Source of the DNA: Alistipes sp.
GTDB taxonomy: Bacteria; Bacteroidota; Bacteroidia; Bacteroidales; Rikenellaceae
Reading direction: 5' to 3'
DNA length: 64,000 bases
NCBI GenBank assembly: GCA_020026395.1
Contig: JAHHQM010000001.1
Location: 310,001 to 374,000 of the forward strand
A program made the position numbers and the translations under genes. Under the pieces are notes generated by a model. The model was given only the letters and a program-made list of their open reading frames with translations. It had not been told where the DNA came from and did no database searches. This document shows positions 16,613-25,770 of this stretch, piece by piece. The stretch's first letter is position 1; every line of letters starts with the position of its first letter.

Positions 16613-18673
16613 TTATTTCTCGATCAGAGAAATCGAACGCTCGATGAAATCCGATAGGTTCTTGCCTTTCAGCAGGCCGTTCGACAACAGGGCGAGGTCG
16701 ATGATCTGCTTTACGAGGCGGTTCTTCTTACCGATCTCGCGCAGGTGCTCGCTACGCTCGTCGCGCAACGTGACAACCTTCTTCGACAAATCCTCACGCA
16801 TGGTCTTCTCCTCGGGCGTGAAGTCTGCCTCTTTCTTGTCCTTGACAACCTCTTCGAAACGCTGCTCCTCGGCCACGGCGGCGTTGATGCGCTTGTTGAT
16901 CGATTTGAGCTTGTCGCCGTACTCGGCTTCGGCATCGGTCAGGATACGTGCCACGATCGGGTGGTTACCGTTCACGGCAATCGTGAAGTTATCGGGCATC
17001 TGGCCGTAGAACTGGCTCATGCCGCCACCGCCGACCTGTGCCATCTCCTTCATACGACGCATGAACTCGTTCTGCGTGATGACCACGGGAGCCTCTTCGG
17101 GTGCCATGGCCTCGAATGCGATCGAGTATTGGATCTTCTCGTCCTTCGGCATCTGGCTTTCGAATACGGGGCGCAGGATCTCCTGCTGTTCGCTCGACAA
17201 CGAGAGGGCGATCTTGTTCTCCTTCTGAATCAGGTTGTCGATCACATCGCTGTCGATGCGTACGAAACGCACGTTGGTGTTCTTCGACTCGTACCAGTTG
17301 ATGTAGTGGCTGTCCAACTGTCCGTTGAGTACCAGCACATCGTAACCTTTGTCCTTGGCGGCCTGCAGGAAGGAGTTCTTCTCGACGGGATCATCCACAT
17401 AGAGGAAGATGAGGTTCTTGTTCTTGTCGGTCTGATTCTCCTTTACAAGCTCGGTATATTCGTCGGCCGTGTAGTATTTGCCCTCGACATTCTTCCAAAG
17501 CATGAATTTCGGTGCTTTCTCGGCAAATTTCTCGTCGGTAAGGATTCCGTACTGGATGAAGATCTTCAGATCGTCCCACTTCGACTCGTAGTCCTTACGC
17601 ATCGTGGTGAACAACTCGTTGAGTCGGTCGGCCACCTTACGGGTAATGTAGCTCGAGATCTTCTTCACGTTCTGATCGCTCTGAAGGTAGCTACGCGATA
17701 CGTTCAACGGAATATCGGGCGAGTCGATCACACCGTGCAACAGGGTCAGGTATTCGGGAACGATGCCCTCGACCTGGTCGGTGACATAGACCTGGTTGCA
17801 GTAGAGCTGGATCTTGTTCTTCTGGATCTCGAAGTTGTTGCGGATCTTCGGGAAGTAGAGAATACCGGTCAGGTGGAACGGGTAGTCGATGTTCAGGTGA
17901 ATCGAGAACAGCGGCTCTTCGCTGATGGGGTAGAGCTCACGATAGAAATTCTTGTATTGCTCCTCGGTGATCTCGGTCGGTTTTTCCGTCCACAGCGGGG
18001 CTACGTTGTTGATGACGTTGTCCTTGTCGGTATCGACGTATTTACTGTCTTTCCACTCCTTGACCTTACCGAATACGATCGGAATCGGCAGGAACCGGCA
18101 GTATTTACGCAACAGGTCTTCGATCTTGGACTGCTTTCCGTACTCGATCATATCGTCCGACAGGTGCAGGATGATGCTCGTACCGCGATCGTGTTCCTCG
18201 TCGGTCTCCTCCATTTCGAATTCGGGCGTTCCCGTGCAGCTCCAGTGCACCGTCTTGGCGTCTTCCTTATACGAACGGGTGATGATCTCCACCTTGTCCG
18301 ATACCATGAACGAAGAGTAGAAACCCAATCCGAAGTGACCGATGATGGCCTGATCCTTATATTTGGCCATGAACTCCTCGGCACCCGAGAAAGCAATCTG
18401 GTTGATGTATTTATCGACCTCCTCGGCAGTCATACCGATACCGCGGTCGGTGACGGTGAGCGTCTTTTTCTCCTTGTCGGCCTCGATCATGACCTTCAGG
18501 TCGCCCAACTCACCCTTCACCTCGCCTTTCGACGAAAGGGTCTTGAGCTTTTGAGTGGCATCGACAGCATTGGAAACGAGCTCGCGCAGGAATATTTCGT
18601 GATCTGAATAAAGGAATTTTTTAATGACGGGGAAGATGTTTTCCGTAGTAACCCCGATTTTTCCGTTTTTCAT
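16613..18673 (-). CDS. htpG: Molecular chaperone HtpG (Hsp90)
   Basis: Product of 686 aa, typical Bacteroidota HtpG length. The GHKL ATPase domain carries FLRELVSNAVDATQKL (Asn of the N box), DRGIGM (G1) and GHFGLGFYSSFMV (G2, about 120). The middle domain includes ...GVIDSPDIPLNVSRSYLQ with the catalytic-loop arginine, and a C-terminal dimerisation domain follows. It is a cytosolic ATP-dependent chaperone induced by stress. A sigma-54-like element lies about 50 nt upstream. Confidence 0.98.
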   Translation of the reverse strand: MKNGKIGVTTENIFPVIKKFLYSDHEIFLRELVSNAVDATQKLKTLSSKGEVKGELGDLKVMIEADKEKKTLTVTDRGIGMTAEEVDKYINQIAFSGAEEFMAKYKDQAIIGHFGLGFYSSFMVSDKVEIITRSYKEDAKTVHWSCTGTPEFEMEETDEEHDRGTSIILHLSDDMIEYGKQSKIEDLLRKYCRFLPIPIVFGKVKEWKDSKYVDTDKDNVINNVAPLWTEKPTEITEEQYKNFYRELYPISEEPLFSIHLNIDYPFHLTGILYFPKIRNNFEIQKNKIQLYCNQVYVTDQVEGIVPEYLTLLHGVIDSPDIPLNVSRSYLQSDQNVKKISSYITRKVADRLNELFTTMRKDYESKWDDLKIFIQYGILTDEKFAEKAPKFMLWKNVEGKYYTADEYTELVKENQTDKNKNLIFLYVDDPVEKNSFLQAAKDKGYDVLVLNGQLDSHYINWYESKNTNVRFVRIDSDVIDNLIQKENKIALSLSSEQQEILRPVFESQMPKDEKIQYSIAFEAMAPEEAPVVITQNEFMRRMKEMAQVGGGGMSQFYGQMPDNFTIAVNGNHPIVARILTDAEAEYGDKLKSINKRINAAVAEEQRFEEVVKDKKEADFTPEEKTMREDLSKKVVTLRDERSEHLREIGKKNRLVKQIIDLALLSNGLLKGKNLSDFIERSISLIEK

Positions 18674-18721
18674 GGTTTATGTTTTATTGTTGAATTTTTT
18701 TTCGTTTTCGGATTCTACATT

Positions 18722-18755
18722 GATCAAAGGGTGTGCCAAGGCTTTTTTTCTGCCA
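18722..18755 (-). promoter_or_regulatory. Candidate sigma-54-type promoter of htpG
   Basis: On the minus strand TTGGCACACCCTTTGATC (18722-18739) resembles the sigma-54 -24/-12 consensus (TTGGCAC-N4-TTGC), with GA in place of GC. Just upstream, TGGCAG-A7-GC (18741-18755) has the exact GG-N10-GC spacing. The usual TAnnTTTG box is absent here. It is a candidate only. Confidence 0.35.
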
Positions 18756-18861
18756 CTTTGTCACCCTTGACTGACAAAATCGGACTTACGACCCTCAAAA
18801 AAGAGAGACTCCGACAATCGGAATCTCTCCTCCCCTTAAATTTATGAAGACAACTTCCCGT

Positions 18862-19571
18862 TTAAAAAAGTTGAAGTTTTATGCCGAACGAAAAACCGAG
18901 TATATCCTTCATGGTGAGGCACTTGTTGCTGATTGAACTGATCAGATACAGGTCACAGTGCTCAACTCGTAGAAGAACGTGACGCCCTTCATGCGCGAAT
19001 CGTTGCGGATGTTCGTATTCACCGTAAATCGCTGACCGATGAATACATAGGTGTGCAGTTTGGTCGAGAACGTGTAGTATTTCTTGGGGAATCGGTCGGA
19101 TTGCCTGACCCAGAACTGACGGCCGAAAATCGTGTTGATGTACATTGTGCAATAGAACGGATCGATCGAGAAACGGTCGGTGATGGCGATATTCCACGGA
19201 ATGTAGTTCTGCTTGAGGGTCGAGGTGAGGTAGAATTTGTCGGATTTGCTCTTGGGCAGGAAGCCGATGAAGAGGTCGGTTTCCCAACGGCATTTCTTGC
19301 CGTAGTCCCAACCGCAACCGAACGACATGTAACCCATACCGCCGGCGTATTGCCATTTGACGTGGGTCGGGATGATGCGCTCCCAGCCTTCGCGCTGGCG
19401 GAGGTGACGGCGGTCGAGCGGGCGGCGAAGCTTTTGGATCGGAAGGATCGAATCGGCCGTGGGGAGCGTTGTAGAGTCGGATAACGAGGTCGAGATGGCC
19501 TTCAGATAGTGCCGCGGGCGGTCATTGTCGGCCGATGCGGAAACGGCGGTGCAGAGTGTGCATGCAAGCAT
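18862..19571 (-). pseudogene. Frameshifted outer-membrane-type protein
   Basis: The frame from ATG 19571 encodes a short signal peptide (MLACTLCTAVSASA) and about 195 residues rich in aromatic beta strands (GGMGYMSFGCGWDYG, KFYLTSTLKQNYIPWNI, GVTFFYELST), then stops at 18942. The next frame continues without a break in sense: ...CDLYLISSISNKCLTMKD... FGIKLQLF, ending at 18862 with an aromatic terminal residue as barrels do. One missing base near 18955-18958 explains the break; no long homopolymer is there, so either a real mutation or a sequencing error. The family is unrecognised. It overlaps the decayed gene upstream and has no visible promoter. Confidence 0.6.
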
Positions 19572-19575
19572 CAAA

Positions 19576-19745
19576 TTAAAAATCCATCATCTCATAGCTG
19601 TAATTTTCAGGAGTTACGGTAAATACCAGATAGTTGCGCTTCTCGATGGAGGGGCATCCGTAGTACATCAGTCCGTCTTGGAACAGATCCTCGGCAATCC
19701 AGCGGTGTTCGTGGCCGAAGATGCAGAAGATCGGGTCGGGGAATT
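19576..19745 (-). pseudogene. 3' remnant of a metallophosphoesterase gene
   Basis: About 56 codons without a start codon: PDPIFCIFGHEHRWIAEDLF then YYGCPSIEKRNYLVFTV and a stop at 19576. FGHEH looks like the last metal-binding GHxH motif of calcineurin-type phosphoesterases, and the rest looks like their C-terminus. The upstream 200-300 codons are gone: the galK terminator hairpin abuts the fragment directly. Its stop is 5 nt upstream of the next ATG (19571), so the two were probably once co-transcribed. Confidence 0.6.
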
Positions 19746-19747
19746 GC

Positions 19748-19783
19748 AAAAGAGGAAAATCCCGTGTGGGACTTTCCTCTTTT
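19748..19783 (-). terminator. Terminator of galM-galK
   Basis: Stem of about 16 bp (AAAAGAGGAAAATCCC against GGGACTTTCCTCTTTT on the plus strand, one A/C mismatch), 4-nt loop, T-rich on the minus strand. Confidence 0.75.
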
Positions 19784-19807
19784 CGTTTGGGGGAGATCTT
19801 TAAGACT

Positions 19808-20956
19808 TTAGTCGTGCAATTTGCGCGAACCGTCGCTGATCACCACATTGTAAAGGCGGGGTTCGTGACCGAAACGAGCCTTGTATTCTTCGAATGCCGT
19901 TTTGACGAAGTTGTCGTATAGCTCTTCCTTGACGAGGTTGATCGTGCAACCGCCGAATCCGCCGCCCATGACGCGCGAACCCGTAACGCCACATTTGCGG
20001 GCGATGTCGTTCAGGAAATCCAACTCCTCGCAACTTACTTCGTAGAGTTTGCTCATGCCGTGGTGCGTTTCGTACATCTTTTGGCCGACGGTCTCGTAAT
20101 CGCCGCGCTCCAAAGCCTCGCAGACATCCAGCACGCGCTGTACTTCGCCGATGACGTATTCGGCACGCATGTAGTCTTCGGCCGATACTTCGTCCTTCAC
20201 CTCACGGAGCATATCCATCGAGGCATCGCGCAGGAATTCGACCTCGGCGTGGTGTTTACGGATGGCCTTGGCGACGTTCTCGCACGATTCGCGGCGTTTG
20301 TTGTAGGCCGACGAGGCGAGTTCGTGTTTTACGACCGAATCCAGCAACACCAATCGGTAGCCTTTGGGGTTGAACGGGAAATATTTGTACTCCATCGAAC
20401 GGCAATCCAGACGGATCAGACTGCCCGCCTTGCCGAATACGGAGGCGAACTGATCCATAATGCCGCACATCACCCCGCAATAGTTGTGCTCGGTGGCCTG
20501 TCCGATCTTTGCCAGCTCGAATTTGTCGATGCCGAGCTTCCAGAGGTCGTTCAGCGCGAATGCAAAGGTCGATTCGAGGGCTGCCGACGACGACATACCT
20601 GCACCCAGAGGCACATCACCCGCAAAAACGGTATCGAACCCTCCGATCTTGCCGCCACGTTTGATAACCTCGCGGCACACGCCGAAGATGTAGCGTGCCC
20701 AGCTCTCCTTCGGGGCATCCTCCTCGCGAAGACCGAATTCCGTGCTTTCGCCCAAATCGAGGGCGTGGGCGCGTACGCGGTCGGTGCCGTTGGGGCGGAT
20801 CTCGGCGATGATGCCTTTGTCGACTGCTCCCGGGAAAACGAAACCGCCGTTATAGTCGGTATGTTCGCCGATCAGGTTGATGCGGCCGGGCGATGCGTAA
20901 ACACTGCCGTGGGTATGATATAATGCTTCGAATTTTGCGTTGATTTTTTGTTCCAT
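19808..20956 (-). CDS. galK: Galactokinase
   Basis: Product of 382 aa, full-length GHMP kinase converting galactose to galactose-1-phosphate (Leloir pathway, cytosol). Motifs in order: galactose-binding PGRINLIGEHTDYNGGFVFP (about 21-40), ATP-binding GDVPLGAGMSSSAALE (about 115-130) and C-terminal SRVMGGGFGGCTINLV. It lies 12 nt after the mutarotase gene, so they form a galM-galK operon. No galactose transporter or galT is in the window. Confidence 0.97.
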   Translation of the reverse strand: MEQKINAKFEALYHTHGSVYASPGRINLIGEHTDYNGGFVFPGAVDKGIIAEIRPNGTDRVRAHALDLGESTEFGLREEDAPKESWARYIFGVCREVIKRGGKIGGFDTVFAGDVPLGAGMSSSAALESTFAFALNDLWKLGIDKFELAKIGQATEHNYCGVMCGIMDQFASVFGKAGSLIRLDCRSMEYKYFPFNPKGYRLVLLDSVVKHELASSAYNKRRESCENVAKAIRKHHAEVEFLRDASMDMLREVKDEVSAEDYMRAEYVIGEVQRVLDVCEALERGDYETVGQKMYETHHGMSKLYEVSCEELDFLNDIARKCGVTGSRVMGGGFGGCTINLVKEELYDNFVKTAFEEYKARFGHEPRLYNVVISDGSRKLHD

Positions 20957-20968
20957 TGTGATTGTAGT

Positions 20969-22042
20969 TTATTCGTGACTGAATTTGTAGCTGGTTTTGT
21001 GGCGGAATTCCTCCCCGGAACGGAGTACGACCGAGGGGTATTCGGGGCGGTTGGGTGAATCGGGGAAGTGTTGCGTCTCGAGGCACAGAGCGGCACGCAT
21101 CGGGTAGCGGTGGCCGAGTTTTCCCTCGAAATTACCCGTCATCCAGTTGCCTGTGTAGAGTTGCACGCCGGGTTGGGTCGTGAAGCACTCCATGCGGATG
21201 CCCGTCTTGGGCGACGAGCAACGGGCGCAGAACGACAGCTCTTCGCCCTGCTTGTTTAAAATATAGGTATGGTCGTAACCGCGACCGATGTGGAGTTGTT
21301 CGAAATCGTCGTTGATGCGTTCGCCGACCGTGTGGGGCGTACGGAAATCCATCGGCGTGCCTTCGACCGTGACTTTTTCTCCGTAGGGGATGGCCGTTTC
21401 GTCGGTCGGGAGGTAATAGTCGGCATTGATCTCCATGAGGTGGTCGCCGATGTAGGGATCACCCGCACCCGAAAGGTTGAAATAGGAGTGATTCGTGAGG
21501 TTCAGCACCGTGGGTTTATCGGTCGTGGCTCGGTAGGTGATTTCGACCGCATTGTCGTCCGTGAGGTGGTAGGTAACCGTGACGTGAAGCGTTCCGGGGT
21601 AGCCCTCTTCGCCGTCGTGCGACGTGTAGTTCAGCTCGAGGGTCTGCTCGTCCTTTTGCGCGGCATCCCAAACCACGGCATTGAATCCCTTCACGCCGCC
21701 ATGCAGCGAGTTGGGGCCGTTGTTGATGGCCAGCGAGTAGTCCGTGCCGTCCAACGTGAAGTGTCCTCGGGCGATGCGGTTGGCATAGCGGCCGCAAATC
21801 GCTCCGAAATAGGGCTCTTCCGACGAAAGGTATTCCTCGATGGAGTTGTGTCCCAGCACCACGTCGGTCAGTTTGCCGTCGCGGTCGGGAACCATCAGCG
21901 AGACGATCTTTGCGCCGTAGTTGGTCAGGCACACCTCACAGCCCGACGCATTACGCAGGGTATAAAGACGGGTTGCGCGACCGTCGATCAGGGAATCGAA
22001 CTTTCGGGGGGATAATCCCGAAAGGGTTCGTGTAGTATTCAT
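20969..22042 (-). CDS. galM: Aldose 1-epimerase (galactose mutarotase)
   Basis: Product of 357 aa interconverting alpha and beta anomers of galactose before GalK acts. Family motifs: GAICGRYANRIARG, LHGGVKGFNAVVW, the catalytic histidine in LTNHSYFNLSG (about 185) and the C-terminal ...GVQLYTGNWM with catalytic Glu in FTTQPGVQLY context and CLETQHFPDSPN. No signal peptide. The upstream -7-like box TACCTTTA is 24 nt before the start. Confidence 0.95.
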   Translation of the reverse strand: MNTTRTLSGLSPRKFDSLIDGRATRLYTLRNASGCEVCLTNYGAKIVSLMVPDRDGKLTDVVLGHNSIEEYLSSEEPYFGAICGRYANRIARGHFTLDGTDYSLAINNGPNSLHGGVKGFNAVVWDAAQKDEQTLELNYTSHDGEEGYPGTLHVTVTYHLTDDNAVEITYRATTDKPTVLNLTNHSYFNLSGAGDPYIGDHLMEINADYYLPTDETAIPYGEKVTVEGTPMDFRTPHTVGERINDDFEQLHIGRGYDHTYILNKQGEELSFCARCSSPKTGIRMECFTTQPGVQLYTGNWMTGNFEGKLGHRYPMRAALCLETQHFPDSPNRPEYPSVVLRSGEEFRHKTSYKFSHE

Positions 22043-22065
22043 AGTTTTGAGTTGTTTTTCGCTTA

Positions 22066-22073
22066 TAAAGGTA
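22066..22073 (-). promoter_or_regulatory. Candidate -7 element of galM-galK
   Basis: TACCTTTA on the minus strand, one mismatch to TAnnTTTG, 24 nt before the ATG. No clear -33. Confidence 0.35.
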
Positions 22074-22096
22074 ACATTTTTTCGGGATAAAAGAAA

Positions 22097-22128
22097 AAGG
22101 GTCGCAAAGTTTTCACTTTACGACCCTT
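22097..22128 (-). terminator. Terminator of msrA
   Basis: AAGGGTCG / CGACCCTT stem with an inner AAAGT/ACTTT pairing; the minus strand then runs into T-rich sequence. Confidence 0.75.
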
Positions 22129-22148
22129 GAGGGTTGTCTGCGAGCGGT

Positions 22149-22640
22149 TTAGAATCGCTTGGTATAAACGTGGCAGTAGGGTTCTCCGCCCGTACGTTCG
22201 TAGTAGTGCTGGTGGTATTTCTCGGCCGAATAGAACGTGCTTGCAGGCGTAAGACGCGTTACGACATCGTAACCCTTCTGGCGCAGCAGGGCAATGAGGT
22301 GTTCGGCCGTGTGGAGCTGCTCGTCCGACGTATAGAAAATTTCCGAACGGTAGCGTGTGCCGAGGTCGGGACCTTGTCCGTCGGTCTGGGTCGGGTCGTG
22401 GATCTCGAAGAAAAGGCGGGCAAGACGCTCGTAGGAGATCTGCGTAGAGTCGTACTCCACGCGGACGGTCTCGGCGTGTCCCGTCGTGTCCTTATAGACC
22501 TCTTCGTAGGTCGGGTTATCGACCTTTCCGCCCATGAATCCCGTGGTGACATTCAGTACACCCTCCTGTTTCGAAAACATATATTCCATACCCCAGAAGC
22601 AACCTCCTGCGAAATATGCGGTTTGAATTTTGTCGTTCAT
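22149..22640 (-). CDS. msrA: Peptide-methionine (S)-S-oxide reductase
   Basis: Product of 163 aa; start MNDKIQTAYFAGGCFWG chosen because the catalytic GCFWG (Cys14) then sits near the N-terminus as usual. TTGFMGGKVDNPTYEEV, GHAETVRVEYD and FFEIHDPTQTDGQGPDLGTRYRS follow the family pattern. It repairs oxidised methionine using thioredoxin. No signal peptide and no MsrB fusion. Perfect -7 box TATATTTG lies 26 nt upstream. Confidence 0.96.
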   Translation of the reverse strand: MNDKIQTAYFAGGCFWGMEYMFSKQEGVLNVTTGFMGGKVDNPTYEEVYKDTTGHAETVRVEYDSTQISYERLARLFFEIHDPTQTDGQGPDLGTRYRSEIFYTSDEQLHTAEHLIALLRQKGYDVVTRLTPASTFYSAEKYHQHYYERTGGEPYCHVYTKRF

Positions 22641-22666
22641 GATCTTTAGTTGAGTTTTGTGTACAA

Positions 22667-22674
22667 CAAATATA
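22667..22674 (-). promoter_or_regulatory. -7 element of msrA
   Basis: TATATTTG on the minus strand, perfect TAnnTTTG; no good -33 match. Confidence 0.4.
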
Positions 22675-22717
22675 CGAATAATCCCCGAATATCGGTAAAT
22701 TATCCCCCGAAAAAGAA

Positions 22718-22749
22718 GCAGGATCAAACCCCGAAAGGTTCGATCCTGC
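22718..22749 (-). terminator. Terminator of the large lipoprotein gene
   Basis: GCAGGATCAAACC pairs with GGTTCGATCCTGC (one mismatch), followed on the minus strand by TTCTTTTTC. Confidence 0.75.
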
Positions 22750-22759
22750 CTTTGATCTG

Positions 22760-25396
22760 TTAGTAGAAGTCAATCTTGACGGGAATCGTCCACGATGCCG
22801 ATACCGTGTGTGTGGGTGTCGCATCGTCCTTGAGTGCGAATTCGAAGTGGTATTGGCCTTCGGCTCCGCCTTCCGTGATCACCAGATCACCCTCCATGCC
22901 GGGAGCACCGCCGATCTCTTCGCTGCCTTCCCACAGTACGTAGCTCCACGTTCCGGCAAATACCGAGAGATCCTTATAGCCGGGGATGTATTCGCCGGGC
23001 TGGGGATTGGCGGGATCTTTGGCGGCCGTGTATTTACCGACGGGCGTCTTGGCACCCTCGGGAGCCATGAATACCAGGTACGACGATTCGTTGGTGGTGT
23101 GGTTGTGGATGAACAACTCGAAGTGGCTGGTACCTGCGTGGTAAGCCGAACCGTAGTTGTAACCGTGAGCGAAGATATCGTCCGTTTCGCTCATCAGGAT
23201 CTGCTTGTCCTCGTGCAGGATGCTGTTCCAATCACCGTCGGGAACCTCGGGCGAGTTATCCACGATGTTGATGTCGTTCATTTTGAAGATACCCTTGATG
23301 GGAACCTGTTCGGGGGTGGTGAAGTCCACGATGAATTCATACTGCGTGCCTTCGTGTTTTACCTCGACCGTACCCTTGACGGCAAAGCCGTAGAGCAGTG
23401 CGCGGTTCTCGGGACGTGCCTCGACGCAGTAGCTGCCGACGTAGAGGGGCACACCGATCAGGTTATAAACGGCACCCGGCATCAAAGTACCCGGAATGAA
23501 GTCTTCGCTGGTGTTCACGTGATAGACACCCGGTTTGAGCTGTACATCGCCCTTGCTCGAGAGCTGCTCGGCAATCAGGTCGAGGTGTACGACATAACCG
23601 TCGGCCATGTTTTGTCCGTCGGGCGTGAGTTCGCCGTCCCAGAGGTTGATCGAGAAGCGGTCGTAGGGATTGGCACCCTTGTCCGAGTGCTCGTAGATCA
23701 CATCCACGCTGTCGAACGTAGCGTTCACGGGATTGACGATGACCGTCTGGACATCCTCCTTACCGCGGTTGATCAGATCGATCTCACCCTTGTAGTTGAT
23801 CTGCACGTGCAGACCGTCCGTCGTGATGAAATCACCCGTAACGGTGTATTCCTTATTCTGGCGGGCTACGGTTACCTTACCGCTCGTGAACATCTTGTGG
23901 TCTACGACCATCTCTTCGTTGGCCTCGCGGATCCACGTGAAGTTCGAGAAGGCGTTGCCCTTCTGGGCCATGTCGCCGAATTCGTAAACGCCGTCGGGAA
24001 TGATGGCATGCTCGCTGTCCTCGCTCGGATCGCCGTAAAGGTCGAAGAATACGATGTGGCCGGGCTGTGCGGGAACCATCATCTGGGTCTCTTGTTCGAG
24101 TTTTACCTCCACATCGGAGAAACCGATGTAGTAGTTGGCCGAACCATCCACGCCGTTACCCTTGATGTAAGAGCCTTCGACCAGAATGGGGGTGTTGAGT
24201 ACTTCGTCGAACTGATCGGGATTGTCGGGCATGGCCTCCTCCTTCTCGGATACGCAACGTACGGGGAAACCGCTGGCGCGATAGGATTGTCCGCGGGTGT
24301 TGGCCAGGGCGGGCAGGAAGTGGAGGACATGAGCCATGTCGGTCTGCTTGGTCGAGGGTTGTGCGCTCCAATAGTCGCCCACACCGCCTACATTGACCCA
24401 CTGGCCGCCTTCAAAACCACGCTGACCCGTATAGGGGAAGAAACCGATGATGTCGTGGATACGACCGCGGTTCTCCTCGCTGGCTACGTCGGGGAACGAG
24501 TTGTTGTTCAAGCCTTTGAAATGCTTGGGCGAAGGAACTCTCCATCCCGGAGGACAGGGGTCGAACATCGTCTTTTCGCCGGCTTCGGTCTTGCTCCACA
24601 GCTTGTTGTTCTGTTTCGAATAGTCGTTGGTCGTATACCAGTCGTACGGGCCCATGCCTTCACCGTTGCGGACACCGCCGTAGAAGGTCGTCGGGTTGGC
24701 GATGGCATTCGCCAGGTTGTTGTCTGCGCTGACTACTTCCGTCTTGAGCGGGTCGCACAATGCGCCCTCGGCATCATAAAGAACGGGAGTACCCATATCC
24801 ATCCACTCGGCATGTGCGGGGAACGGGTCTTTACGTCCCCACTGATAGACCATACCCTTGCAGGTACCCATGGCATCCCAGTCGGCACTCTTGGCGCCGA
24901 TGTTGCGATCCATCCAGTTTACGCCGTTGAATTGGCGGAAATCTTTGTCGGGGGTGTAGTTCGTTACCCAGATGTGCCAGCTCCAAAGTGTCTTGCCGTC
25001 TTGGTCGGTGATGGCCACAAGGGCATTACCCAGGTTTTGTTCCACGTCAAATTTCACACGTCCTTCTTCTAATCGCAGGTTCTTGATCAGACCCTCGGCA
25101 TCCTGCCAGAGGAGCTGGACGGCTGCGGGAGTCATCTTTTCGGCGGTCGCACCTTCGGTCGCCACACCGTTACCCATCACGGTGGCATCGAACGAGTAGG
25201 AACCTGTTGCGTTTACCAGGTAGCAGTTTGCACTGCCTTTTGCGCTCAGATCCGAAGGATCTTCTACCGGAACTTCGGGTTCGGGTTTAGGTTCCGGTTT
25301 GGGCTCGGGATTCGGTTGCGTGTCGTCATCCGAACAGCTCGCCGAAAGCAACATTCCGGCACTGAGCAGTAGCGCGAAGAAGGATTTGTGTTTCAT
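22760..25396 (-). CDS. Large surface lipoprotein with FISUMP-like domain and repeated C-terminal beta domains
   Basis: Product of 878 aa. The N-terminus MKHKSFFALLLSAGMLLSASC is a lipoprotein signal; CSDDD matches the Bacteroidota surface-export signal, then a PEPKPEPKPEPE spacer. Residues about 130-390 contain WMDRNIGA, YQWGRKDPFPA, DPCPPGWRVP (about 280-289) and a final GFPVRCV, the pattern of the Fibrobacter-succinogenes-type paralogous (FISUMP) domain. From about 400 to the end three related modules can be seen, each with a strand pair such as VFFDLYGD...IPDGVYEF, VHLDLIAE...LKPGVYHV and YLVFMAPEG...TPVGKYTA. Function unknown; adhesion or glycan binding is a guess. It is monocistronic. 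Confidence 0.8.
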   Translation of the reverse strand: MKHKSFFALLLSAGMLLSASCSDDDTQPNPEPKPEPKPEPEVPVEDPSDLSAKGSANCYLVNATGSYSFDATVMGNGVATEGATAEKMTPAAVQLLWQDAEGLIKNLRLEEGRVKFDVEQNLGNALVAITDQDGKTLWSWHIWVTNYTPDKDFRQFNGVNWMDRNIGAKSADWDAMGTCKGMVYQWGRKDPFPAHAEWMDMGTPVLYDAEGALCDPLKTEVVSADNNLANAIANPTTFYGGVRNGEGMGPYDWYTTNDYSKQNNKLWSKTEAGEKTMFDPCPPGWRVPSPKHFKGLNNNSFPDVASEENRGRIHDIIGFFPYTGQRGFEGGQWVNVGGVGDYWSAQPSTKQTDMAHVLHFLPALANTRGQSYRASGFPVRCVSEKEEAMPDNPDQFDEVLNTPILVEGSYIKGNGVDGSANYYIGFSDVEVKLEQETQMMVPAQPGHIVFFDLYGDPSEDSEHAIIPDGVYEFGDMAQKGNAFSNFTWIREANEEMVVDHKMFTSGKVTVARQNKEYTVTGDFITTDGLHVQINYKGEIDLINRGKEDVQTVIVNPVNATFDSVDVIYEHSDKGANPYDRFSINLWDGELTPDGQNMADGYVVHLDLIAEQLSSKGDVQLKPGVYHVNTSEDFIPGTLMPGAVYNLIGVPLYVGSYCVEARPENRALLYGFAVKGTVEVKHEGTQYEFIVDFTTPEQVPIKGIFKMNDINIVDNSPEVPDGDWNSILHEDKQILMSETDDIFAHGYNYGSAYHAGTSHFELFIHNHTTNESSYLVFMAPEGAKTPVGKYTAAKDPANPQPGEYIPGYKDLSVFAGTWSYVLWEGSEEIGGAPGMEGDLVITEGGAEGQYHFEFALKDDATPTHTVSASWTIPVKIDFY

Positions 25397-25770
25397 ACGA
25401 AATAGGTTTTAGTTTGGTTGTGATATATAAAATATTAATATTTCGCTCCAGTTGAATAAAACAAGATTTATAAAATGGACTTGTTTTTAACTATTTCTAT
25501 TTGTAAATATAGGAAATAAATTTAAATACAAAGCTTTTGAGGGCGAATCTTTGCAGAAATTTTCGAACAATTTTTCAGACGAAACCACCAATGCAGTCTA
25601 AATTGCTGATTTTTATGATTTTACCTGTTTCCGACGTTGTGTGGCGCTGGGAGTGCGTTTTTTGATGAATTTCGATCGGAAAATGTTGTCCGTGAGGGCG
25701 CATTCCGCGACGGAGGGTGCGGTGTTTCGCAAATTTATATTATCTTTACCCGCAAATACCTATATATATT
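25397..25770. promoter_or_regulatory. Divergent intergenic region between lipoprotein and GH97 genes
   Basis: 374 nt without a gene. On the minus strand TTTG (25529-25532) and TATATTTA (25504-25511) are separated by 17 nt, a weak promoter candidate for the lipoprotein gene. On the plus strand TATCTTTA (25741-25748) may be the GH97 -7 element. The leader of the lipoprotein gene would be about 100 nt and AT-rich. I see no repeat or RNA structure. Confidence 0.35.

Noticed and set aside
16745..18607. 620-codon open frame antisense to htpG
   Set aside because: It is the mirror of a highly conserved gene; its sequence is low-complexity, has no family resemblance and no promoter or start context.
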